DNA of 64,000 nt, from the NCBI RefSeq assembly GCF_011762095.1, contig NZ_JAASQO010000014.1, positions 1-64,000 of the forward strand, read 5' to 3'. The position numbers were made by a program, and so were the translations under genes. The notes beneath the pieces are model-generated. The model did not search any database and was not told where the DNA came from. It saw nothing but the letters and a program-made list of their open reading frames with translations. Source of the DNA: Parvibaculum indicum. Lineage in GTDB: Bacteria > Pseudomonadota > Alphaproteobacteria > Parvibaculales > Parvibaculaceae. Below, one piece after another: positions 7,458 through 15,790 of the stretch (position 1 is its first letter; every line of letters starts with the position of its first letter).

Positions 7458-9416
7458 TCAGTTATCGGGAGTATCCGCCAAACTGATTATCGATTGGTTA
7501 GAGGGAGGGGCCATTCGGCTCAGCCCGTGCGTTGTTTTTTCCCAATAGAAAGGACGCCGCAAAAGCTGAAACACCGCCTTTGCCGCGGCGGCCGAAATCA
7601 GCATCCAGTAGGCGGGCATGGTGAGCGTGTCGGCCATCAGAGAGAGGCGGCCGCGCCGTTTCGCCGCGATCATCCCTGCGAGAATCGACAGGGCGTAGCC
7701 GGAAACCAGCACGGCGAGATTGAAGCCGGTCAGCCATGAGTGGGTGAACAACCCGCCAAAGCCATGCAGGACGACAACGCCGCCCGCCACGACATAAAAG
7801 AACGGGTGGGCGAAAGTGGCGAGCGTGAAGCCGCCGATCACCAGCTGGAAGCCGAGAAAGCCCGCCTGACCGAGAGACCGGCCGAGCGAGACGGGATGCC
7901 GCATGCGCACCAGCCATGTCTGCAGCCAGCCCTTGATCCAGCGCGAGCGTTGCCGGACCCAGTTATGCAACCGGCAATTGGCCTCTTCCTCGGTCGTGGA
8001 GCGGATAATGCCGCAGCGATAGCCGCGCGTGGCGAGCCGGATACCGAGATCGGCATCCTCGGTGACGTTATGCGGATCCCATCCGCCGACCTCGCGCAGA
8101 ACCTCCGCGCGAAAATGCGTCGAGGTGCCGCCAAGCGGTATGGGCAGCCCCAGCCGCGCCAGCATGGGCAGCATGAGATCGAAAAAGGATGCATATTCGA
8201 TCGCGAATTGCCGCGTCAGCCAGTTCTCGCTCCAGTTGTAGTAATTGAGCTGCGCCTGTACGCAGGCGAGTTTCGGATCGTTCAGCCTGAAGGCGGCCAC
8301 CGCCTTCAGAAGCTGGTTCGGTTCGGGCAGGTCTTCCGCGTCATAGATGACGAGATATTCGCCGCGCGCAAACGGCAGCGCGAAATTGCAGGCCTTGGGC
8401 TTGGTTTGCGGACAGCTTTCCGGCACGCGGATGAAATCGAACTGGCCGGGCAGGTCGAGCGCCTTGGCCGCCTGGTAGCTCTCTTCGTCGCTCGCCTCGA
8501 AGATGAGTTTGATGTCGAGCTTGGACGGCGGATAGTTCAGTCGCTTGAGTGCGTCGGTCAGCGGCGCCAGCACATTGGCCTCGCGAAAGAGCGGCACCAT
8601 CACCGTGTAGACCGGCAGCTTGTCCAGGGGCCCCGGTCCATGCCGTTCATAGGCAAGTTCCTCCGCCGTCTCGCGTCCCGCCGCGCCCAGCAGGATGGAA
8701 AGTCCTCGAAGCCCCGACACGGCGAGGAAACAGACGCCCAGCGTCACATTGAGCGCGCCGAGCCCGGCCTGCGGGTAAAACGCCGCCAGCAGCGCGGCGC
8801 CGGTGGCAAGAAGCGGCAGCGCCACGCATTGGCCGGGCGAAAGCCGTATCGCGGCGGAGTCTTCCGGGGCGGATGTCATGAGCCCGTGCACCGCCCGGTC
8901 CGTCAGCTCGTCTGCGTAAAGCGCCTCGATGGCGCGCCGGATCTGCCGCGCGGACCCCGCCCATATGGCAAAGCGTCCCGTTATCCGGCCTTCGATGGCG
9001 CCCTTCGCTTCGGACGGGTCCGCCGCGACCCATGTCACGAGGCCGTTTCTCCGCCGCCAGGGCAGGCATTGATGCGCGATGCAGAAATCCAGAAGCGATG
9101 CGCCCCCGGCCTGTGCGTCCGCTATGCCGGCATCGGGCGGTGCGGTGGCGAGATCGACGAAGGGAACGCCGTTCTGGCGGGCCACTAGGCGGCCGATATC
9201 GTCCGGTCTCGCCTTGCCTTCCGCCAGCAGGACGTCGCCGATGCGGCTGCCGCATCGCCTGTGCTCGGCCAGCACCGGCCCCAGATCGCGCTTGGAGACG
9301 AGACCGCTGCGGAGGGCGAGCGTGCCCAGGAGAGGCCATGTGCGTCCCGGCCGCAAAGGGCGGCGGGGGCGTGGACGAGGAAGCTCGGCGCGCTTCGGAC
9401 GAAGAGCTGATCGCAT
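7458..9416 (-). CDS. Membrane glycosyltransferase family 2 with N-terminal MshEN-like domain
   Basis: A 652-residue inner-membrane processive-type glycosyltransferase. Residues ~25-150 resemble the MshEN (GspE N-terminal) fold: LLGTLALRSGLV, then a helix ending in AEHRRCGSRIGDVLL. Such domains bind cyclic-di-GMP in other proteins, although here the usual R-L-G and Gln positions read L-L-G and His. After two membrane helices (~190-240) comes the GT-A domain: YDAEDLPEPNQ (DxD-type metal site), EDADLG (catalytic base) and QRSRWIKGW (the QxxRW acceptor motif), followed by about four C-terminal helices. This is the arrangement of cellulose-synthase-like and NfrB-like enzymes, so the product is probably a secreted polysaccharide; the sugar cannot be told. 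Confidence 0.8.
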   Translation of the reverse strand: MRSALRPKRAELPRPRPRRPLRPGRTWPLLGTLALRSGLVSKRDLGPVLAEHRRCGSRIGDVLLAEGKARPDDIGRLVARQNGVPFVDLATAPPDAGIADAQAGGASLLDFCIAHQCLPWRRRNGLVTWVAADPSEAKGAIEGRITGRFAIWAGSARQIRRAIEALYADELTDRAVHGLMTSAPEDSAAIRLSPGQCVALPLLATGAALLAAFYPQAGLGALNVTLGVCFLAVSGLRGLSILLGAAGRETAEELAYERHGPGPLDKLPVYTVMVPLFREANVLAPLTDALKRLNYPPSKLDIKLIFEASDEESYQAAKALDLPGQFDFIRVPESCPQTKPKACNFALPFARGEYLVIYDAEDLPEPNQLLKAVAAFRLNDPKLACVQAQLNYYNWSENWLTRQFAIEYASFFDLMLPMLARLGLPIPLGGTSTHFRAEVLREVGGWDPHNVTEDADLGIRLATRGYRCGIIRSTTEEEANCRLHNWVRQRSRWIKGWLQTWLVRMRHPVSLGRSLGQAGFLGFQLVIGGFTLATFAHPFFYVVAGGVVVLHGFGGLFTHSWLTGFNLAVLVSGYALSILAGMIAAKRRGRLSLMADTLTMPAYWMLISAAAAKAVFQLLRRPFYWEKTTHGLSRMAPPSNQSIISLADTPDN

Positions 9417-9567
9417 GGCTCGGCTCGGTTATTGGAGAAGGAAAAAGAAGACGCCGTTTTTACATGGTTAATTACACTGATGATATTCCGTAATATCCCT
9501 GTGGTAAATCCTTTTGAAGCATTCGGGCCGGGCACGGCTCTTGCTGAAAAGAAGGAGAAAAGGACGG

Positions 9568-10725
9568 ATGCCCTTCATTTCGCTTGGATGGGGGACAGTC
9601 CGCGGCAGTTTGTTTCATAATGGCACGGGTAGCTGTGCAACGGGGTTTCGGGCGGGTATGCGTTTTCTGGCCTATCTGAATTTGCTGGCGATCATCCTGA
9701 TAGCGGGGGGATTGGCGCGGCATTACGAGGGGACGAAGTTCGCCGGGCCGGCCCACCGCGAGGCGCCGCGCGAGGCGGCCGAATCCGTCGATATGGCGTC
9801 GGTAGGGCTGAGGGCGTCGTCGGTGGCGTCCGGCACGGCGCAAAAACCCGGCAAGGAACAACCGGCCGCGACCGACGAGTCGCTTCCCCCTGAACCGGTT
9901 CCTGATGAACCGCTTCCCCATGGGGTGCCGCTGGTCAATCCGCGTCTCGACGCCGCCAAGCCCGCCGAGGTCCCGACGGAACGGGCCGCCCCGCCCGAAA
10001 AACAGGCCGAGCCGCCGCTTGTCCTGACGGTCCTCACCGAAGGCGACTACCCGCCCTTCAACTACCGCGACGACGCGGGCGAACTGACCGGCTTCGACGT
10101 CGATCTCGCCCATGCGCTTTGCGACAGGCTCGGCGCGCAATGCGATTTTGAAACCAGGGCGTGGGGCGCCTTGCTGCCGGCCCTCAAATCCGGCGCGGGC
10201 GATGTCGTCATCGCCTCCATGCTGATCCCGAGCCCGCCTCGCGCCGCGCCGCCGCATGACGAGGACATCGTCTTCACCGGTGCCTATTATTCGACGCCGG
10301 GCCGGTTCGCCGTGGTGAAATCCGGCGGCTTTCCGTCCAGCGCGGCGGGGCTTGCGGGCAAGCGTGTCGCGGTGCAGGCTGGCTCCGTTCATGCCGCCTT
10401 TCTCGCGCATCGTTTCCCCGGGATCGAAGCCGTCGACGCGGCGACGCTGAAAGACGCCGAGCAGGCCCTTGCGCAAGGCAGGGTCGATTATCTGTTCGGC
10501 GACCGCAACGCGCTGTTGCGCTGGCTCGGGACGGACGGCACATGCTGCCGCCTTGCCGGTCCCGACTATGCCGATCCGGCCTGGTTCGGCGAGGGCGCGG
10601 GGATCGCGCTGCGCCGCGAGGACGAGGCGCTGCGCAAGCGGATCGACGACGCGCTCGCAGGCCTCGTCGCCGACGGCACCTATCGGCGCATCTCGTCGCA
10701 CTATTTCTCGCAGAGTATTTACTGA
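9568..10725 (+). CDS. Membrane-anchored periplasmic solute-binding protein (SBP family 3)
   Basis: An extracellular solute-binding protein of the amino-acid type. An N-terminal hydrophobic helix (AYLNLLAIILIAGG) is followed by a ~100-residue Pro/Glu/Ala-rich linker and then the binding domain from about residue 155: EGDYPPFNYRD, GFDVDLAHALCDRLG, SGAGDVVIASM and the late GVDYLFGDRNAL-like lobe. I chose the ATG at 9568 for its AAGGAG; an ATG at 9658 starts directly before the helix and is an equally good alternative. No ABC permease or ATPase is nearby, so it may act as a sensor or ligand scavenger. Its divergent neighbour is the glycosyltransferase, across a 151-base gap. Confidence 0.75.
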   Translation: MPFISLGWGTVRGSLFHNGTGSCATGFRAGMRFLAYLNLLAIILIAGGLARHYEGTKFAGPAHREAPREAAESVDMASVGLRASSVASGTAQKPGKEQPAATDESLPPEPVPDEPLPHGVPLVNPRLDAAKPAEVPTERAAPPEKQAEPPLVLTVLTEGDYPPFNYRDDAGELTGFDVDLAHALCDRLGAQCDFETRAWGALLPALKSGAGDVVIASMLIPSPPRAAPPHDEDIVFTGAYYSTPGRFAVVKSGGFPSSAAGLAGKRVAVQAGSVHAAFLAHRFPGIEAVDAATLKDAEQALAQGRVDYLFGDRNALLRWLGTDGTCCRLAGPDYADPAWFGEGAGIALRREDEALRKRIDDALAGLVADGTYRRISSHYFSQSIY

Positions 10726-10746
10726 AGCGGCTCTTCCGGCCTTGTC

Positions 10747-10837
10747 GTCATTGCGAGCGCCCGTCGGGGCGCGCGGCAATCCAGTGGCGGCGGATGCAGC
10801 GCTGGATTGCGTCGTCGGCTGGCCTCCTCGCAATGAC
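10747..10837. repeat. Dispersed palindromic repeat (GTCATTGCGAG family)
   Basis: Between two convergent genes. The element starts GTCATTGCGAG..GGCAATCCAG and ends with the inverse, CTGGATTGC..CTCGCAATGAC, so the whole unit folds into a long hairpin. A second, one-armed copy with nearly the same sequence is at 56724-56760. This is the appearance of the REP-like repeats frequent in alphaproteobacterial intergenic gaps; it may also end transcription from both sides. Confidence 0.75.
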
Positions 10838-10844
10838 GCTCCGA

Positions 10845-11408
10845 CTAAAGACGCTCCGAGTCGGACCGGGGTGCCTGGCCCTTCGCCTCATCGGCCATCA
10901 GGTCGCGCGGGCGGCCGAAGAAGACCGGCGTGCCCTTGCCTTCCTCAAGATCGGCCCAGTGCTCGATATCGAAATCGAAAACGATGAGCCCGCCCGTCGG
11001 CACGCCGCGTGAAATGCGCAACGACACCTCGTCGTCGGGGTCTTGCGCCAGCGCCATGGCCAGCAGCACGAGGCCGGGATTGTGCCCGATCACCAGCAGC
11101 GTATCCGCGCTGTCCGGTGCGCGATGGATTTCCGCCAGCATCTGGTCGGGCATCGCGTGATAAAGCTCTTCGCGATAGATCACGGGCACATCGCTGCCCA
11201 GTTCCTTCGTCACCGGCGTGCATGTGTCTTTCGCACGCGTGGCGGTGGAACAGATCACCGTGTCCGGGCGATAGGGACAGGCTGCGATATAGCCGGCCAT
11301 GAAATCCGCCGCCCTGGCGCCGCGCTCATTCAATGGCCGGTGGAAATCGTCGCTCGCGGGGTCCGACCAGTCGGATTTGGCGTGACGCAGCAGGCACAGA
11401 CGTTTCAT
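10845..11408 (-). CDS. sixA: SixA-type phosphohistidine phosphatase
   Basis: A histidine phosphatase that in characterised cases removes phosphate from HPt domains or phosphotransferase proteins. The 187-residue product has the family signature at its very start: LLRHAKSDW, with catalytic His9 and Arg8, and the second active-site His109 in VIGHNPG. It contains only the compact branch-2-like core plus a ~30-residue tail, as in SixA. Its ATG overlaps the stop of the upstream desaturase gene by four bases (11405-11408), implying coupled translation. Confidence 0.8.
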   Translation of the reverse strand: MKRLCLLRHAKSDWSDPASDDFHRPLNERGARAADFMAGYIAACPYRPDTVICSTATRAKDTCTPVTKELGSDVPVIYREELYHAMPDQMLAEIHRAPDSADTLLVIGHNPGLVLLAMALAQDPDDEVSLRISRGVPTGGLIVFDFDIEHWADLEEGKGTPVFFGRPRDLMADEAKGQAPRSDSERL

Positions 11409-12232
11409 GCATGTCGCTCCCGGCGCGGCTCGCGCGCGGCAAAAGGCAGCCAGAGGCTCCAGCCCAGATATTGAGGTTGCGGCGCCGGATATTCGGCAAG
11501 CCCGATATGCATTTTCTCGTGTCCCTCCCGCGGCTGCGCCCGATAGGTGGAAAACAGCCGGTCCCAGACAGACAGGTTGAAGCCGAAATTCCGGTTGTGC
11601 TCGTCGGGCCGCACCGAGTGATGCACACGGTGCATGTCCGGCGTCACGATGACAAGCCTCAGCAGCCGGTCCACGCCCCGCGGCAGTTTGATATTGGCAT
11701 GATTGAACATGGCCGTCGCGTTCAGCACCACTTCAAACAGGATGACGGCGGCCGCCGGAGCGCCCAGCGCCGCCACCACGCCCATCTTTATGCCCATGCT
11801 GACAAGAATTTCCAGAGGGTGGAAGCGGATACCCGTCGTCACGTCGATATCGGTATCGGCGTGATGCACCCGGTGCATCCGCCAGAAGAGCGGTACATGA
11901 TGGAAAAGCACATGTTGCGCATAGACGGTGAGGTCGAGCGCGAGGATGGAAAGGATGAGCGCAAGCGCATAAGGCGGTTTGAGCCAGTTGAAGAGCCCGA
12001 AGCCCGCCCGTTCCGCTTCGAGGGCCACCCCCACGGCGAGCAGCGGCACCGCGACGCGCAACAAAAGCGTTCCCCCGGCGGCAAGCAGCAGGTTCGTGGC
12101 CCATCTGTGCCGGCGCATGGAGGACAGCCGCCGCCGGGGCGACGCGATTTCCCAAAGCGCCATCAGCCCGAGCACGCCGGCAAAGGCGGCCAGGCGCAAT
12201 TGGGGCTCGTAAAGGGAAAGGAATTCGCTCAT
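11405..12232 (-). CDS. Sterol desaturase / fatty acid hydroxylase family protein
   Basis: An integral-membrane di-iron oxygenase of 275 residues. The His clusters of the family are present: HVLFHH with MHRVHH in the middle, NHA further on, and MHRVHH again near residue 205. These coordinate the two irons. Several membrane helices cover the N-terminal 130 residues and the centre. The substrate (a fatty acyl, sterol/hopanoid or carotenoid group) cannot be inferred. First gene of a two-gene unit with sixA. Confidence 0.8.
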   Translation of the reverse strand: MSEFLSLYEPQLRLAAFAGVLGLMALWEIASPRRRLSSMRRHRWATNLLLAAGGTLLLRVAVPLLAVGVALEAERAGFGLFNWLKPPYALALILSILALDLTVYAQHVLFHHVPLFWRMHRVHHADTDIDVTTGIRFHPLEILVSMGIKMGVVAALGAPAAAVILFEVVLNATAMFNHANIKLPRGVDRLLRLVIVTPDMHRVHHSVRPDEHNRNFGFNLSVWDRLFSTYRAQPREGHEKMHIGLAEYPAPQPQYLGWSLWLPFAAREPRRERHA

Positions 12233-12291
12233 CCGGCAAGCATATACCCGTCGCCTGCATGCCGCCCAGATGACGATTGAATGCTCGAAGC

Positions 12292-12312
12292 CCTCCCCCT
12301 TGACGGGGGAGG
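12292..12312. terminator. Hairpin downstream of the TerB-like gene
   Basis: CCTCCCCC and GGGGGAGG form an 8-bp GC stem around a 5-base loop, between the start of the desaturase gene and the stop of the TerB-like gene (both leftward). There is no T tract, so it may be a weak terminator or a repeat. Confidence 0.4.
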
Positions 12313-12341
12313 TGAAAAACCGGCTGTGGATGGAGTGAGTG

Positions 12342-12752
12342 CTACTCGGTCATGTGGCGCGCGCGGGCGCCCCGCTCGATGGCGGCGGCGGTGAGCTTGT
12401 CTACCCCCAGCGCCTCGCGCAGCATCTGCAAAAGGCGCAGTTCCTCCGCCTTCACGCTCATATCGGCGCTGGCGACTTCCACGGCGACGGCATAGCCCGT
12501 TTCGCGCAGGTGATGGGGCAGCGCGTCCTTGGCGAGCCCGAAAACCGCGTCGAGGCCGCCGTCTTCCTGCAGGATCGAGGCGCATTCCCGGGCGACGGGA
12601 ATGAGCTTTTCCTCGCTGAAATCGCTGAAAATGGGCAGCGTTTTCACGATATTCCCGATCTCCTGCAATTCATTGTCGCTCATGGCACGGTCGACCGCGC
12701 TCATCGTGACCATGATGTAGATAAGGGCGTGCTGGGGGGAAATCGTGGACAT
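12342..12752 (-). CDS. TerB-like (tellurite resistance protein B family) protein
   Basis: A 136-residue, all-helical cytoplasmic protein. It has the feel of the TerB/DjlA-N fold: an early helix ending MSAVDRAMSDNELQEI, a central acidic region, and a later helix with SADMSVKAEELRLLQ, the two D-x-x-x-x-x-E segments typical of the metal-binding repeats of TerB. TerB proteins occur in stress and membrane-associated complexes, but the other ter genes are absent here, so a tellurite role should not be assumed. Confidence 0.6.
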   Translation of the reverse strand: MSTISPQHALIYIMVTMSAVDRAMSDNELQEIGNIVKTLPIFSDFSEEKLIPVARECASILQEDGGLDAVFGLAKDALPHHLRETGYAVAVEVASADMSVKAEELRLLQMLREALGVDKLTAAAIERGARARHMTE

Positions 12753-12812
12753 GCTTTTCCTCGAGGTTCGTCAGGCCGGGGAGCTTACGGATTGAAGGCC
12801 GTGGCGGCAAGG

Positions 12813-15701
12813 TCACGGCATTTCGGGGCCCAGAAACGCCCGGACCTCCGCAATGGCCTCGGAAAGCCCCACCCGCTGGACCTCCACGCCCGGCGGAAAG
12901 GCGGTGGTGAGCCTGGTCGGCAGGCGGGCGTCCAGCGTCACGAAAACGCCCCGGTCGCCCGCCCGGCGGATGAGCCGCCCGAAAGCCTGTTTCAGCCGCA
13001 GCCGGGTCAGCATGTCGTCATAGCGGCCCTTGCCGAAGATCTCGCGCCGCGCCTTGTGCAATATGTCCGGGCGCGGCCAGGGCGTCCGGTCGAAGACGAT
13101 CATGCGCAGGCTGTCGCCCGGCACGTCCACGCCGTCGCGTACCGCGTCCGTGCCCAGCAGGCAGGCATTGCGTTCCGCGCGGAAAATGTCGACCAGCGTG
13201 CCGGTGTCGAGCATGTCCACATGCTGCGCATAGAGAGTGAGCCCCGCCTCGCCGAGCGGCCCGCCGATCCGTTCATGCACGGCGCGCAGGCGATGGATCG
13301 CGGTAAAAAGGCCGAGCGCCCCGCCGCCCGAGGCGCGAAAGAGTTCGCGATAGGCGGCGGCCAGCTCGTCCGCCTTGTTGATGTTCACGTCCCGCACCAC
13401 CAGCACGCGGGACTGCGCCGCATAGTCGAAGGGGGAGGGGCTGAAGGAGCGCTTGGCGGGCATGACGAGATGGCCCGCGCCGGTGCGCACTTCGGCGGAC
13501 GTCCAGCTATCGTCGCCGCTCTCCGCCTTGCCGTCCTCGTCGGGAAGCCCGTCGCGCAGCGTGGCGGAGGTGATGAGCACGCCCTGCGCGGGCTCCAGCA
13601 CCGCTTCGGCAAAGGGAAGCGACGGGTCGCGCCAGTGCCGGTGCATGGCGAAATCCACTTCGCGGCCGAACTGCCTTTCGATGGAAAACCAGTCCACGAA
13701 CTCTTCCGGCGTCGTGCCGCCAAGGCTTGCCAGCATGTTTTGCCAGGCGGGGATATGAATGCGCGCGCGCCGGTCGAGGCCGCGTATGGCGGCGTCCATG
13801 CGAATGCGCAGCGAGGTATCGAGCTTGTCCGCCTCGTCGTCGAGCCGGGCCCGCAGCCGGTCGGAGATGAGCCGCATCGGTCCGGCAATCCGGGCCAGCC
13901 CGTCGCTCAGCTTCTTGGCCGCGTCCACAAGCCCGTCCACCGGCGGAAATGTTTCCGCTTCGAGCGAGAAGCCGATATTGGCGTCTTCCACCCGCGCATG
14001 AACCTGCTGGCGCACCAGCGTCAGAAACTCTTCCGACGCGCCGCGCGGACTGCCCTCGCCCAGCCTCGTCGTCCAGCCGGGAGCGGGCAGGGCGCTGGCG
14101 GCCGAGAGGAGACTGTCCAGTGCCTCTTCCGCCGTCTCGTTCTCGCCGATGAGATCGCCGACGCGCTCCTGAATGCCGCGTCCGCGCCGCCGCCTCTGGC
14201 CTTCCGCGCCGCGGATCCAGCGCCTGAGTTCGGCGGCTTCGAGACCTGAAATGACGGAGGAGAAGGCGCTGTCCGCCGCCTCGAAAATATGATGGCCCTC
14301 GTCGAAGACGAACCGGCCCCGCGCCTCGCGCCCGCTGGGCTCTTCGTCTTCCGCGCCGGCGGCCACGGCCTCGTCCGTCTTGCGCGCGTTTTGCGGCGGC
14401 GCGAAGGAGGCGGCAAGGTCGAGCGCGGCCTGCCGCATGACGAGCGCATGGTTCGCCACCACGATGTCGGCCTGACGCGCCTTGCGGATCGCGCGTTCGA
14501 TGAAGCATTTCCTGAAATGCGGGCAGGCGCTATAGACGCATTCGCCGCGCCGGTCGGTCAGCGTCACGCCGCCGCGTCCGGCCATATTGGCAAGGCGCGG
14601 GCCGAGCCAGGCCGGAAAATCGCCGCCCACCATGTCGCCGTCGCGGCTGGCCCGCGCCCAGCGCGTGACGAGGCCGATGGTGACGGCGCCGCCGCCCAGC
14701 GCCGCCCGTCCGGCGACCTCCTCGAAATTGAGCAGGCAGAGATAGTTCTCCCGCCCCTTGCGGATGACGGCCTTGCGGGCCTTCTCCGCCGGATCGGCAT
14801 AAAGGCGCGACAGTTCCTGGTCGAGCTGGCGTTGCAGGTTCTTGGTGTAGGTCGAAATCCACACCGTGCCCTTGTTGCGCTCCGCCCAGAGGCTGGCCGG
14901 CGCGATATAGCCGATGGTCTTGCCGATGCCCGTGCCCGCTTCGGCAAGCACCACTTCCGGCTCGCCCGCCTTGTTGCGCGGTGCGAAGGCAAGCGCGGCG
15001 GTGGCGGCGAAGGCTTTCTGCCCGGGCCGTGCTTCCGCGTCCGGCCCGGCAAGCTCGGCCAGCCTTTCCTGCGCCTCTTCCGCGCTGACGGGCAGCGCGC
15101 CGGGCGCGGGCCGGGGCGGCTTGTCTTCCCATTCCGGCAATTCGTTCCAGACATCGAAGCCGCGTCCGGCGGGCGGCTTGCCCTCGCGCCCCAGCACATC
15201 CCGCATCGCATGAAGGACGCCCGGTCCCCAGGACCAGCCGCCCTCGGCCATGCGAAAGGCGGTCCGCGCCGCGAAAGGACGGTCGGGCAGACGCGGATCG
15301 GCGAGGATGCGCAGCATATGCGCCGCGGCCTCATGCAGCCTGATGGCCTGTTCTTCCGGCGTGTCGGCAGCGGGCAGGCCGAGCGCGCGAAAAAGCCCGT
15401 CCGGCGTCGGCAGGCAGGGCTGCGCCGGAAAGGTGAAGGCGAAAAGCTCCAGCAGGTCGAAGACATGCGGCCCCGCTTCGCGGACATTGGGCGAGCGGGC
15501 GATCCGCCTCGCGGTAAAGCCGCCATGCACGAGCAGCACGGCTTCCCGCTCGATCAGGGCAAGCGCATCCTCCGCCGAAAGCTCCTCGATCTCGCCGTCG
15601 GGCGTCACGGAGACGGCGCCGCCCGCGCCGCCGCCCGAAAGCGGCACCAGCGCGGGCACGTCCGGCAATTCCATCGATTCGGGGTCCGTGTCGGGAGGCA
15701 T
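12813..15701 (-). CDS. dinG: DinG-like ATP-dependent DNA helicase (XPD/Rad3 type)
   Basis: A 962-residue superfamily 2 helicase likely acting 5'-3' on DNA during repair. After a ~200-residue N-terminal extension come Walker A (GTGIGKT), a four-cysteine set placed like the iron-sulfur cluster of XPD/DinG (one Cys in LCLL, then CVYSACPHFRKC), DEGHH as the DEAH box, and C-terminal motifs DGVDVPGD and QAFGRLIRR. This matches the alphaproteobacterial DinG-like group. Start at ATG 15701. It is monocistronic in appearance, separated by 89 bases from the histidine kinase gene upstream. Confidence 0.85.
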   Translation of the reverse strand: MPPDTDPESMELPDVPALVPLSGGGAGGAVSVTPDGEIEELSAEDALALIEREAVLLVHGGFTARRIARSPNVREAGPHVFDLLELFAFTFPAQPCLPTPDGLFRALGLPAADTPEEQAIRLHEAAAHMLRILADPRLPDRPFAARTAFRMAEGGWSWGPGVLHAMRDVLGREGKPPAGRGFDVWNELPEWEDKPPRPAPGALPVSAEEAQERLAELAGPDAEARPGQKAFAATAALAFAPRNKAGEPEVVLAEAGTGIGKTIGYIAPASLWAERNKGTVWISTYTKNLQRQLDQELSRLYADPAEKARKAVIRKGRENYLCLLNFEEVAGRAALGGGAVTIGLVTRWARASRDGDMVGGDFPAWLGPRLANMAGRGGVTLTDRRGECVYSACPHFRKCFIERAIRKARQADIVVANHALVMRQAALDLAASFAPPQNARKTDEAVAAGAEDEEPSGREARGRFVFDEGHHIFEAADSAFSSVISGLEAAELRRWIRGAEGQRRRRGRGIQERVGDLIGENETAEEALDSLLSAASALPAPGWTTRLGEGSPRGASEEFLTLVRQQVHARVEDANIGFSLEAETFPPVDGLVDAAKKLSDGLARIAGPMRLISDRLRARLDDEADKLDTSLRIRMDAAIRGLDRRARIHIPAWQNMLASLGGTTPEEFVDWFSIERQFGREVDFAMHRHWRDPSLPFAEAVLEPAQGVLITSATLRDGLPDEDGKAESGDDSWTSAEVRTGAGHLVMPAKRSFSPSPFDYAAQSRVLVVRDVNINKADELAAAYRELFRASGGGALGLFTAIHRLRAVHERIGGPLGEAGLTLYAQHVDMLDTGTLVDIFRAERNACLLGTDAVRDGVDVPGDSLRMIVFDRTPWPRPDILHKARREIFGKGRYDDMLTRLRLKQAFGRLIRRAGDRGVFVTLDARLPTRLTTAFPPGVEVQRVGLSEAIAEVRAFLGPEMP

Positions 15702-15790
15702 GCTTCCTCATATCATGCCCCTGCGCGGAATGCCCATGAGGGAGCCCGCAACCGGGGCGGCGAGGAATGCGGCGTCGGGCCGGTCGGCCC

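Noticed and set aside
12342-12752. A tellurite-resistance operon
   Set aside because: Only a TerB-like protein occurs; the other ter genes are absent.
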